Origin: an uncultured Collinsella sp.
GTDB lineage: Bacteria; Actinomycetota; Coriobacteriia; Coriobacteriales; Coriobacteriaceae
Direction: 5' to 3'
DNA length: 8,322 nt
Assembly (NCBI GenBank): GCA_958421035.1
Contig: CATZKS010000092.1
Location: 1-8,322 of the forward strand
Positions 1 to 7,960 of this stretch are shown in pieces. Made by a program: the position numbers and the translations under genes. The notes below the pieces were generated by a model. It did no database searches and was not told where the DNA came from. It saw only the letters and a program-made list of their open reading frames with translations. Position 1 is the first letter of the stretch; each line of letters begins with the position of its first letter.

Positions 1-1542
1 TCGATCATCAGAACCTCCCCAATGGTTGCGATACACGCGAACTACTGCGCGCTCAAACGCGCCGTGCGGCACGCCCTTATGGCGACGTTCCTCATAGCGC
101 TGTTCGGCACGGTCGAGCACCCGGCCAAGTTCGGTAAACCAGCCCGTTTTGTCGGTCGCCACAATGGGCTGCTGGCTCAGGATACGATACGGCAAGTTGG
201 CGGTATAGGTATCGAGCCGCAGCAGCGCCACGATAAAAAACACCGCCGCGCCCAACAAAAAGCCAAAGCCGTAAAATTGCTGCGGCAAAAGCAACGACAC
301 GGCAGTCGCCAGCCCGGCCACACCGGCAAACAGGCCCGAGGCCAGCACGGCTCCCTTGTAGTCGGTAAAGTACAGCAAGATAAGCATCACCGTATTACCC
401 ACGGCATACAGGCCATAGCCCACGCACAGCGTGCGAAAATACCCGTGCATCAGGTTGTTAAAGCCCAGCGGCAGAGCCGAGAGCACCGTGGTCTCGAGCG
501 AAATGACCGCCGCGGTCACAAACAGCTGCTTGAGCGCACAAAAGCGCAGTTCGCTGTTAAGCGTGGAGAGCATCTCCTCCTCGGCCACCACAATGTCGCC
601 AACTACGCCGCCGTCATTGAACAGGCTGTAGTAGTCGCGGTAGCGCGGATAGAAGTTGACCTCGACCGAGACCACAAAGTTAACGGTCGTGACCAGGATC
701 GTCAAAAACGCAATGAGCGCCGGCACATCGTAGTAGGGCGCACCATAAAACAAGCCCTTGACCTGCACGCCAATAGGACCGGCCCAAATAATCACCAGGT
801 GTGCAAAGAGTCCCAGATTGGTTAACAGGCCCGTGAGCGCCAGCGGCATAAACTGATCGAGCCACTGCAAAAAGGGCCAGGGGCTGCGGTCGCTCTGAGG
901 AAAATACCGGTACAGCAGTACCACGTCCCAGGCGAGCATGACGCCGTAGCCCAGAGCAATTGACGCCAACAAGCCCTCGACCGGCGGCAGTCCCAGCGCC
1001 AGCGCGGCCAGGGCGCACAGGCACGCCACGCCAATGGCAGCCGCAAAGCTGCACAGGATGCCGCGGTAATCCTTGATGGCCGTGAGGTAGCTCATGCCGT
1101 TCCAGTTGACGATCATAATGTTGAACAGCCACAGGCACAGCAGCCCCTGCAGCAGCGTGGCGCCCGAGAACAGCAAAAAGACGCCGTAGAGCACCGTGCC
1201 CGCAACGAGCATGATGGCGTTGGAGCCCCAAAACGAAGGCAGTATCTCATCCTCGCGCTCGGCAAACAACACATCAGCCAAAAAGCGCGTGACCGGCATG
1301 GAGAAAAAGCTCGTGAGCAAAAGTGAGGCCAGCAGTGTGTAGGTCACCATGCACACCAGCAGATCCTGGTTGGCACGGCCCACACCCCACAGACCGCACA
1401 GCATCAAGACACCCACCTGGAGCAGCACGCCCAACAGCATGGGACCCGTGCACACAATGCCGGCGTAGCCGTAAGCGCGCATCGTGGCAAACAGGCCCTT
1501 GCGCCTAAACAGGCGCTTGAGCTCAAAACCAATTCCGGCCAC
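1..1542 (-). CDS. pelG: PelG, polytopic membrane subunit of Pel polysaccharide synthase (3' end outside window)
   Basis: The frame is open for 514 codons with no stop before the left edge, so the C-terminus is missing. The product starts MAGIGFELKRLF, the typical PelG opening. It has about a dozen hydrophobic segments, the first near residues 22-52, plus EREDEI at 95-100 after the second pair of helices, YYDVP at 270-274 and NFYPRYRDYY at 296-305. A charged cytosolic tail follows from about residue 449. PelG belongs to the MOP flippase-like families and is thought to move the growing chain through the membrane alongside PelF. I chose the GTG at 1542 because GGGGGAG (1555-1549) lies six bases upstream and the product then begins at the family's conserved start. 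It begins three bases after the pelF stop, so coupling is likely. About 514 residues is somewhat longer than the roughly 456 of Pseudomonas PelG; the extra length is mainly the tail. Confidence 0.93.
   Translation of the reverse strand, partial: MAGIGFELKRLFRRKGLFATMRAYGYAGIVCTGPMLLGVLLQVGVLMLCGLWGVGRANQDLLVCMVTYTLLASLLLTSFFSMPVTRFLADVLFAEREDEILPSFWGSNAIMLVAGTVLYGVFLLFSGATLLQGLLCLWLFNIMIVNWNGMSYLTAIKDYRGILCSFAAAIGVACLCALAALALGLPPVEGLLASIALGYGVMLAWDVVLLYRYFPQSDRSPWPFLQWLDQFMPLALTGLLTNLGLFAHLVIIWAGPIGVQVKGLFYGAPYYDVPALIAFLTILVTTVNFVVSVEVNFYPRYRDYYSLFNDGGVVGDIVVAEEEMLSTLNSELRFCALKQLFVTAAVISLETTVLSALPLGFNNLMHGYFRTLCVGYGLYAVGNTVMLILLYFTDYKGAVLASGLFAGVAGLATAVSLLLPQQFYGFGFLLGAAVFFIVALLRLDTYTANLPYRILSQQPIVATDKTGWFTELGRVLDRAEQRYEERRHKGVPHGAFERAVVRVYRNHWGGSDDR
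6..20 (-). promoter_or_regulatory. Ribosome site and ATG of a probable next gene inside the pelG end
   Basis: On the minus strand, GGGGAGG (20-14) is followed by a five-base spacer and ATG (8-6), in a different frame from pelG. Spacing and strength match the other ribosome sites in this operon, which also sit inside the end of the preceding gene. Only two codons and part of a third are visible, so the product cannot be named. It could be a chance match in a GC-rich end. Confidence 0.4.
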
Positions 1543-1545
1543 CGG

Positions 1546-2973
1546 CTACTCCCCCTCTCTGGGCAGGTTAAACGCACACGCCGTCTCGTCGTACAGCGCG
1601 CGATAGTTGGCGAGCATCTGCTCGTGCAAGAAGTACGTGGCAACGCGACGCTGGCCGCGCTCCCCCATCTCAATGCGACGAGCGCGGCTTGTGCACATGC
1701 GTTCCATGGCATCGGCCAAGCCCTTGCGATACATAGGCGGCGTCACAAAACCCGCCACGCCAAAGTCGTCGCCCGGGGCGCCTTCGAGAAGCTCGCGACA
1801 GCAGCCCACCTCAGTCGTCACGCAGGGACGGCGCGCTGCAAGCGACTCCAGCACGCTGAGCGGCTGGCCCTCGGAGATGCTCGTCAAAATGGTAAAGTCG
1901 AGCTTTTCCATGTACTCGACCACGTTGACGCGGCCGGTAAAGATCAGGTCGCGCACGCCCAGGGTTTCGACCAGCGCGTGGCACTCGGCGCCGTACTCCT
2001 CGTCGTCCACGCCGCCCATGATGTGCAGGCGCACCTTGGGCAGGCGCTCGTGCAGCTCAAAGAAGGCATAAATCATGGTCTTGACATCCTTGATGGGCGC
2101 CAGGCGCACCACCGCGCCAATGTCCACCCAGCCGTCCTCGGTCTTTAAGGGAATATCCTTAAAGCGGTCGAACTGGATGCCGTTGGGGATGACCAGGCAT
2201 TTGTCCGCATCGCAGCCCATATCGACCTGCGTCTTGCGGGCGTTATGGAACAAACTGGTCACGCGGAAGGCACGGCGGTAGATCTCCTCCGAAAGCAGGT
2301 AGAAAAAGCGAATCCAGCGGTCCTTAAACGACGGCACCACCCAGTCGGCGCGAATGATCTCTTCCTCGCGCTCGCGGGTATAGATGCCATGCTCGGTCAG
2401 CAGCACCGGCGCATGGTGAACGCTTGAGCCCAGGCAGGCGAGCAGGCCACCGTAGCCGGTCGAGATGGCATGGTACACATCGGCCACCGGCACCTCGCTG
2501 CCCAACAGGTAGAGCACGGGCAGCAGCATGGAGCGCATGGTGTGGAATGCATCGGCAAAGGGCGTGTAGGGATACTCGGCCAGGCACACGTCGCGAAAGA
2601 TATCCATAAACGTGCGGCTCTGCAAAAACGAGAGCGGATGCACGCGACGGCGGTGGAAGATATCGAATAACACGTCCCAGTCCGGATTGGAGAGCGCCAC
2701 CAGACGGCGTAGCGCCTCGCGCTCACGGTCGTTAAAACTGGCTTCATGTTGCTCGCCCGAAAGCCGCAGGGCATCGTCCAGGAACACCTCGTGCACCTCG
2801 ACCACGTTGCCGGGCAGCTCGTAGACAAACTTGCCACGGTCGGCAGCATGCGCGCCGATCACCCACAGCACAAACTCGTGCTCGGGCATGGCCTGGATAT
2901 ACCCATGCATCCAGGTAGATACGCCGCCGTGCACATAGGGGTAGCAACCCTCGAGTACCAAGCAGATTCTCAT
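1546..2973 (-). CDS. pelF: PelF, GT4-type glycosyltransferase for Pel polymerisation
   Basis: The 475-residue product is full length for PelF and aligns with the family from its first residues (MRICLVLEGCYPYVHGGVSTW). Visible GT-B/GT4 features are the glycine loop HGGVS at 15-19, TEHGIYTRER at 193-202, the nucleotide-binding pair R290 and K295 in RLAPIK, and the EX7E motif E368-E376 in SEGQPLSVLE. PelF is a cytosolic, UDP-sugar-dependent enzyme that builds the Pel chain next to the PelD/E/G membrane proteins; this role is known from the family and not shown here. The ATG at 2973 overlaps the pelA stop as ATGA. AAGGAGG (2990-2984) lies ten bases upstream, slightly far but usable. The gene ends with TAG, which shows that TAG works as a normal stop in this genome and bears on the pelE lesion. 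Confidence 0.96.
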   Translation of the reverse strand: MRICLVLEGCYPYVHGGVSTWMHGYIQAMPEHEFVLWVIGAHAADRGKFVYELPGNVVEVHEVFLDDALRLSGEQHEASFNDREREALRRLVALSNPDWDVLFDIFHRRRVHPLSFLQSRTFMDIFRDVCLAEYPYTPFADAFHTMRSMLLPVLYLLGSEVPVADVYHAISTGYGGLLACLGSSVHHAPVLLTEHGIYTREREEEIIRADWVVPSFKDRWIRFFYLLSEEIYRRAFRVTSLFHNARKTQVDMGCDADKCLVIPNGIQFDRFKDIPLKTEDGWVDIGAVVRLAPIKDVKTMIYAFFELHERLPKVRLHIMGGVDDEEYGAECHALVETLGVRDLIFTGRVNVVEYMEKLDFTILTSISEGQPLSVLESLAARRPCVTTEVGCCRELLEGAPGDDFGVAGFVTPPMYRKGLADAMERMCTSRARRIEMGERGQRRVATYFLHEQMLANYRALYDETACAFNLPREGE

Positions 2974-4850
2974 TTATCGCCGCCCTCCTTGCGCTCGATC
3001 GTCACGGTCTTATCATTTGCCTTGAGCAGATACAGATTGCCCGTAAGGTGCGTCAGTTCGCCACCCGTCACCGCACCCGGCTCGCCATTATTGGCGCGGA
3101 ACATGAGCCACGCCTCGTCGTGGAAATTGCCCAGGCTGAGCGTCCAGGCATCCGCGCTGGTATCCACGCTCACCGTCACGGACGAAAAGCGCTGGATGGC
3201 ACTGGAGCACTCCGACGCCGTCTGGTGCCGCAGGTCGAGCGCGGATTTGGTAAGCCACTCCAGGTAGTCGACCAGGCCGCCCTTGTAGACCTCCCAGCCC
3301 TCCTTGGCTCCGCGATCGGGGTCCAAAAGGTCGTCTGGGTGCATAAAGTGCGTGCTCACGTAGTGCATGTTGAGCTCGGACACGGCTGCCAGGCGCATAT
3401 AGGAATCGTCGACCATGCCGCCCGAGACAATACGTGGCTGCTCCACAATGCCATCGCTCGCCACGCCAAACTCCTGTACGTACGGCAGGTCGGTGCCGTC
3501 CTCAAAATACGTGCTGGCGATGGTCTTAATGCGCGGAACGTCGGTGCCGATGAGCTTGCGCGCTCGGGCCGAAAGGATATTCGACGGCGGCACGTAAACC
3601 GAGCCATGAGCGTTGGGCAGGACCTCGTCCTGAAACGCGATAAGTTCGTTGAGCGAAGCGACGAGCGTCTCTTTGTTCTTCCAGGTCTTGTAGACGTACA
3701 GCGTGCCGTAGTCGGTGTCCCAGAGTGCCAGAGGCTGATGGTTGTAGCCGTGAAAGCCCAGCTCTCCGCCCATCTGCAGCAGCATGCCGCCAAAATAGCG
3801 GAACTGCGTGGTATCGGGTTGGCGCGCGGGCTCGGTCTGGTTGACCGCGTCCTCGTAGTTTTCGATCATCACGCCGGTATAGCGAATGCCGTATTTTTGC
3901 GCGAGCTTTTGCAGATCGGGCCACCAGACCTTAGTGTAAAAATCCGCAATGGAAAGGCCGTAGTCACGCTTGATATAAGTACCATCGCCCGAGGGCACGG
4001 GGCTAGGAAAGTCGTCCAAATAGAACACGGCGCTGTTGATGACCGGATAGGCCGTGGCATCACCCAGCAGGCTGATCGCCGCGGCGTAAAAACCGCGCAT
4101 GACCTTGTCATAGATACCGATATTGCACACCACGGTGCGCCCGCTACCGCAGTCATTGGACCAAATGAGCGGGGCGCCCGCATCGCCGGTCATAGCCCAC
4201 ACACGAGCCGTCTCGCGCAGCGATACCGAAAGCGACGAATCAAAGGGGTCCGAGAGCTCGTAGCGCTCTCCCCCGCCCAGCATAAAGTCCTCGCTCGGCA
4301 CAATGCTTTCGGCTTTTACATAGTCATATCCGGCCGATTCAATGCCAAGCTTGGAGGCAATCACTTGCAGATAGCTCGAGTTATCCGGCGGCATGGCGAG
4401 CATAAGCGAACCGCCGGCACTCACCCAACTCATAATGTCGGTCAGATGCGTACTGAGCCCATCGAGCGACGGCATGAGCAAAATCACGCGATCGAAGGAG
4501 GTCAGCGAGGGAATGGCATCCGCGCCATCCAGGGCAAGGTCAACGTCGCGGTGCGCGATCTTCATGTCCAGCAAAATCTGGTCGAACTGGTCTTTAACGT
4601 CGTCGACGCCATCTTGGTCCGAGTCGGTAATGACCAGGCACGTGGGCTTTTGGCCAAAGATTGCCGAGCTTGCAGGCGTAGCGTCGTTGGCGGCGAGCAT
4701 GCCCAGCTTGTGCTGTCCAGCGCTGTACTGCACGCCGGCACGCTCCACCAGCAGCACGGCGGCCATGGCAATAAAGACCGCCCACACCACGAGGAGCCCC
4801 ATCCAACGAAAGCGGCCTGCACGGTCGCGGATATGTTGCGCCACGTTCAT
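2970..4850 (-). CDS. pelA: PelA-type membrane-anchored polysaccharide deacetylase (DUF2194-like), no hydrolase domain
   Basis: Numbering is from the ATG at 4850 (626 residues). One membrane segment at about 18-35 after a basic start anchors the protein with its catalytic part outside. Residues about 70-265 look like the reductase/amidotransferase-like fold of PelA; the deacetylase follows. Metal and catalytic candidates are D279-D280 in FYLDDFP, H367 and H371 in HGYNH, PPSN at 421-424, and H501/H504 in STHFMHPDD. A beta-rich tail follows. The known role is partial removal of acetyl groups from Pel. The large N-terminal glycoside hydrolase domain of Pseudomonas PelA is absent. An in-frame start at 4874 would add eight residues, but 4850 has GGGGAGGAGG (4864-4855) four bases upstream and overlaps the pelE stop as ATGA, so I prefer it. 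The family call is firm; the metal ligands were assigned by eye. Confidence 0.9.
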   Translation of the reverse strand: MNVAQHIRDRAGRFRWMGLLVVWAVFIAMAAVLLVERAGVQYSAGQHKLGMLAANDATPASSAIFGQKPTCLVITDSDQDGVDDVKDQFDQILLDMKIAHRDVDLALDGADAIPSLTSFDRVILLMPSLDGLSTHLTDIMSWVSAGGSLMLAMPPDNSSYLQVIASKLGIESAGYDYVKAESIVPSEDFMLGGGERYELSDPFDSSLSVSLRETARVWAMTGDAGAPLIWSNDCGSGRTVVCNIGIYDKVMRGFYAAAISLLGDATAYPVINSAVFYLDDFPSPVPSGDGTYIKRDYGLSIADFYTKVWWPDLQKLAQKYGIRYTGVMIENYEDAVNQTEPARQPDTTQFRYFGGMLLQMGGELGFHGYNHQPLALWDTDYGTLYVYKTWKNKETLVASLNELIAFQDEVLPNAHGSVYVPPSNILSARARKLIGTDVPRIKTIASTYFEDGTDLPYVQEFGVASDGIVEQPRIVSGGMVDDSYMRLAAVSELNMHYVSTHFMHPDDLLDPDRGAKEGWEVYKGGLVDYLEWLTKSALDLRHQTASECSSAIQRFSSVTVSVDTSADAWTLSLGNFHDEAWLMFRANNGEPGAVTGGELTHLTGNLYLLKANDKTVTIERKEGGDK

Positions 4851-5752
4851 CGGGCCTCCTCCCCGTCGCGCCAAAACGCCAGCTGCTCGCGGTTGGCGGC
4901 ACTCAAATACACATGCTGATTGTCGATCGCATCGATTACACGGTGGACCTCGTCACCGTCGCGGCGCATCACGGCCAGGCGCAGGCAAAGCATCCAAACC
5001 TCCTGCTCCTCGGGCACGTCGAGCACCAGCTGGTCAGTCACGGCCTGCGCCTCGTCGATCTGTCCGACATCGGCCAGCGCCGTCGCGTATCGAATGCGCA
5101 GCTCAAGGGCATCCTCGCGCTCGCAGCGACGCGCAAGCAGGAGCGCGTACTGTTGGCGCTGAATCTGTGCAACGCGCCCCTCAGCCAAGCCCGAGCCCAA
5201 GTATTCACCAAGAAAATCACAGTATTCGTTGAGGTTTTGCGCGCTCGGGTCCGTCTTGAAGGCACGCTCCAGCTACTGCAGTTTAAGGTCAGACTCCTTG
5301 GAAATCTGCGCCACCGCCGTCGCGGCATAGTGCGCCACCTCAACGTCGTCGTTAAGCTTAGCCGCCTGCAGCTGCGCCAGGTACGCGTCGGGCTCCTCGG
5401 TGAGCATGGATAGCATTAGGCGGCGCCGGTATGCCGGGTCGTTGACGATGAGCGCCTCCTCGAGCGGCACTACGCCTGCATCGTCCTCACCACTCGGTAC
5501 CGACATACTACGATGCAGGTCGTCGTTGAAGCGTAGCAACTCCAGCGCAGACTCTTTCAGCCCCTCGCCAAACACCGCGCTGCGGACCGACAGCAGAACC
5601 ACCAGCAACGGGCCCCACAGCGGCACCAGCACTATCACAGCCAGCATGTGCCCGCGCACCGGCAGCAGGCCCAACTTCATGAGCGTCCACAGCATCAGGC
5701 AAACCAGCGCATGAATCAGCAGCAAGACGGCAGCAGCGACAAGCGAGATCAA
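4847..5752 (-). pseudogene. pelE: PelE, membrane and TPR-like protein, interrupted by an in-frame TAG at codon 160
   Basis: Read through, this is 302 codons including the final TGA. Segments 3-27 and 37-58 are hydrophobic, followed by a soluble helical region with TPR-like character, for example RIRYATALADVGQIDEAQAV. This layout, the small size and the place between pelD and pelA identify PelE, which is thought to bind PelD and PelG at the membrane. Codon 160 (5275-5273) is TAG, between SDLKLQ and LERAFKTDPSAQNLNEY. The frame is the same on both sides and the second half still reads as protein, so one substitution, most simply CAG to TAG, explains it. Termination would leave 159 residues: both membrane segments and part of the repeat region. 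A weak TTG at 5200 could restart translation, without a good ribosome site. The gene starts at TTG (5752), overlapping the pelD stop as TTGA, with GAGGGGGG (5766-5759) six bases upstream. A base-call error cannot be excluded. Confidence 0.85.
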
Positions 5753-7887
5753 GCGGCACCCCCCTCACCGTCACCGGTGTAACAGATGTGCTGCAGCAAC
5801 GCCACGATGTCCTCGCCATCGACGGGCTCCACCGTAATCTGCTTTACGCTCAGGCGCTCGCGGATAATGGGAAGATCGCACGCCTTTGCCTGGCGCATAA
5901 GCAGGTAGAGCACGTTGCCGTCGACCAAGCCCGCCGCGTCGCTCTCGCGGATTGCTGACCCAATTGAGCCCACCAGCTCGTCGACAGGCTCCATGCCCGG
6001 TACCACGCGAAGGAGCAAAAAACTCCCCATCTTGCTATCTGCCAGAGCCTGCTCCGCCGCGAGCTCTTGGCCAAAGGCAGCCTGCTTGAGCACGCAAGTT
6101 CCGTCAACGCAGCGTTTATCCTGCGCCACCGCCTCATAGTCAAAGGCACGGCTCGGCGCGCTTTCGACCAGCCCGCACAAGATGCGGAACAGGTTTTGAT
6201 AATAGAGGGTCATTTGGTTTTCGGCCGCACTACGCACAAAGATCAACACGGCGGGTGCCCCGTCGCGCTCGATCGTGTATCCAAACATGGGAAGCCCCGG
6301 CGTCAGCTCGCGGTTCACCCACAGGTTCGAACGACCCCCGTCGCCCAAAAGAGGTGCAAGCTGCTCAAGCGTGAGCGAGCGTGCGGCATCTTCGGCAATC
6401 GCGGGACTTGCTGCCACCAGGCGTGCAAATGCCCCGCCCGAAACATGATAGATCGCCACCGAATCGTTCTCGAGGATCTCGCCCAGAAGCTCACAGCACT
6501 TGCGATAGATGTCGCGTGGGTTGAGCACGTCGAGCTCCTGCGTCACGGCAAAGATCTTGCCAAAGCTGTCGTGGCGACCCACGATCTGGCGCCTGTACGC
6601 GCGCTTGTCCTCGATCGCGTCGTGGTAGAGCTGCGTAAGGAACGTATTGCGGTTGCGCACGAGCTCGTTTTGATCGCGCTTCGCCCTAATGGCTTCGCTG
6701 TTGCGCAGCTGCACATAGCCGCAAACGGCACCCACCACAAAGTACGCAATAAACGGCAGCCAGTTGGACGGCTCGTAGAACAGGCCCTGGAAGGTATAGC
6801 CGTACTGGGTAAAGTAGCTCGCGGCCAAGCCCACCGATGCCAGCAGCGCCGCGACCAAGCCAAAGTCCAGGCCATACAGCGTGCCGATCAGTACCACGTA
6901 CAGCAGGCGGTAGTCGAGCACGTTAAGCTGAGCAGACTGCGAAAACACCAGCTCCAGGCCCTCAAAGAGCACCCAGGCCAGCGCGGTCTCCAGGCATTTG
7001 ATGGGCAGTGTCCGCCCGCGCATGCGGTCGATGGCGGCACGCAGCGGATGGCGCTTGTCCGCGAGGGTCTGCTCCCAGCGGGCGTGTATGGTCGAAAGAT
7101 CGCGCAGCACGTCATAGCGCTGGAACCACCCGTAGCGCGTGCGGACGGTATCGCTCGGAGCAATGGAGACGACGGCGTCCCCGTCGTAGGTAATGTCGAG
7201 CCCCGGGAACAAGCCCTTGAGCGCCTCGCCCAGGTCTCCCACGGTGTGGGCAAAGCTATCCGGAACCTCGAGTTCCTCGAATGTGGCATCCCAGCTGTCG
7301 AAGATGCGACGCACCAGAACGGCCAGCTCCTCGGCGCAGAGGGCACCGAGCGGTGAGTCCGCCCCAGCCCTCATGACAGCAGAGCCTTGCGAGCACGCCT
7401 CGAACAGCGGGGTCAAAATCGGGTCTTCCAGCGTGGGCGAGGCGGTGTACAGATACGGCACGCGCAAGATCTTGGCCTGAATGCCGTCGCGGACCGCATA
7501 GTAGCGGCACAGGTCGTTGGCCGCACGGGCAATGATGCCCTTGCCGTTTTGCCCCGCAGCGTCCACCGCACCGTCCGCTCCCATGGGACCAGTCACAAAC
7601 AGCAGCTGAATCTGGCGACCCATGCAAGCTCGAAAGACGGAGCGCAGCAGCTCGATGTCGCCAACGGCCTCGGTATGCGGCGTGAGATAGGTAGAGAGGT
7701 AGACCACACGGTCGAATTCGTAAGCCTGGTCCAGGTGCTGCAGCAGCTCTTTCCAAGACGCATGGAGCGACGACCCGTCGCGGCGCGCCTCGTTGGCCGC
7801 CACGACCTGAACATGGTCACCGGGAAACGCCTTGGCACAAAAGTCGTCATCGACATACACGGTATTGCCAACAACCAGCACTTCCAC
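5749..7887 (-). CDS. pelD: PelD, cyclic-di-GMP receptor with fused degenerate SDR/epimerase-like domain
   Basis: Numbering is from the GTG at 7887 (712 residues). Residues 1 to about 260 have the alternating pattern of an extended short-chain dehydrogenase/epimerase (MEVLVVGNTVYVDDD, then RYYAVRDGIQAKILRVPYLY). The cofactor GxxGxxG is missing, and where the family has YxxxK I read K116 and A120, so catalysis is unlikely. Membrane segments lie at about 298-315, 326-343, 344-360 and 375-392, followed by a charged helical linker (393-435), a GAF domain (about 450-575) and a GGDEF-like domain (about 585-700). In that last domain RESD (647-650) fits the RxxD inhibitory site and DGNVL (656-660) replaces GGDEF. 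This is the pattern of a cyclic-di-GMP receptor that cannot make the signal, as in Pseudomonas PelD. I chose the GTG because AGGGGGA (7901-7895) is seven bases upstream and the first strand of the fold starts there. The in-frame ATGs at 7932 and 7923 lack a ribosome site. First gene of the operon. Confidence 0.88.
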   Translation of the reverse strand: MEVLVVGNTVYVDDDFCAKAFPGDHVQVVAANEARRDGSSLHASWKELLQHLDQAYEFDRVVYLSTYLTPHTEAVGDIELLRSVFRACMGRQIQLLFVTGPMGADGAVDAAGQNGKGIIARAANDLCRYYAVRDGIQAKILRVPYLYTASPTLEDPILTPLFEACSQGSAVMRAGADSPLGALCAEELAVLVRRIFDSWDATFEELEVPDSFAHTVGDLGEALKGLFPGLDITYDGDAVVSIAPSDTVRTRYGWFQRYDVLRDLSTIHARWEQTLADKRHPLRAAIDRMRGRTLPIKCLETALAWVLFEGLELVFSQSAQLNVLDYRLLYVVLIGTLYGLDFGLVAALLASVGLAASYFTQYGYTFQGLFYEPSNWLPFIAYFVVGAVCGYVQLRNSEAIRAKRDQNELVRNRNTFLTQLYHDAIEDKRAYRRQIVGRHDSFGKIFAVTQELDVLNPRDIYRKCCELLGEILENDSVAIYHVSGGAFARLVAASPAIAEDAARSLTLEQLAPLLGDGGRSNLWVNRELTPGLPMFGYTIERDGAPAVLIFVRSAAENQMTLYYQNLFRILCGLVESAPSRAFDYEAVAQDKRCVDGTCVLKQAAFGQELAAEQALADSKMGSFLLLRVVPGMEPVDELVGSIGSAIRESDAAGLVDGNVLYLLMRQAKACDLPIIRERLSVKQITVEPVDGEDIVALLQHICYTGDGEGGAA

Positions 7888-7894
7888 CGTGCGC

Positions 7895-7901
7895 TCCCCC
7901 T
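7895..7901 (-). promoter_or_regulatory. Ribosome binding site that sets the pelD start at GTG 7887
   Basis: AGGGGGA on the minus strand lies seven bases before GTG 7887, within a longer purine run reaching 7905. No comparable site precedes the upstream ATGs at 7932 and 7923. If one of those were used, this run would instead code for GEGE. Confidence 0.6.
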
Positions 7902-7922
7902 CCCCAAATTTAGCTTTTGCCA

Positions 7923-7960
7923 TGGTAAACATGCATATTGTACGCTGTCAATGTAGGCCA
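7923..7960 (-). promoter_or_regulatory. Possible pelD operon promoter
   Basis: The minus strand shows TTGACA (7951-7946), a perfect -35 hexamer, and TACAAT (7942-7937), a good -10 hexamer, but only three bases apart, so they cannot serve one promoter. TTGACA with a 16-17 base spacer meets only a poor -10 around 7929-7923. TACAAT pairs with TTGCCT 19 bases upstream, a long spacer. In either case the transcript would begin near 7930-7916, close to or past the in-frame ATGs, which supports the GTG start. The exact pairing is unresolved. Confidence 0.35.

Noticed and set aside
3048..4919. 623-codon plus-strand open frame opposite pelA
   Set aside because: It mirrors pelA in a GC-rich region, has no recognisable domain, is rich in His/Arg/Gln and would cover a gene with clear motifs. 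It is a composition shadow.
5273..5275. TAG reassigned to glutamine across the genome
   Set aside because: pelF ends in TAG immediately before the pelG start, so TAG acts as a stop here.
4847..5752. pelE as two separate genes or a frameshift
   Set aside because: Both halves are in the same frame and only one TAG separates them; the second half has no convincing start signal. A nonsense substitution is simpler.
6067..7356. 429-codon plus-strand open frame opposite pelD
   Set aside because: Same reason: antisense shadow of a well-supported gene with no family features.
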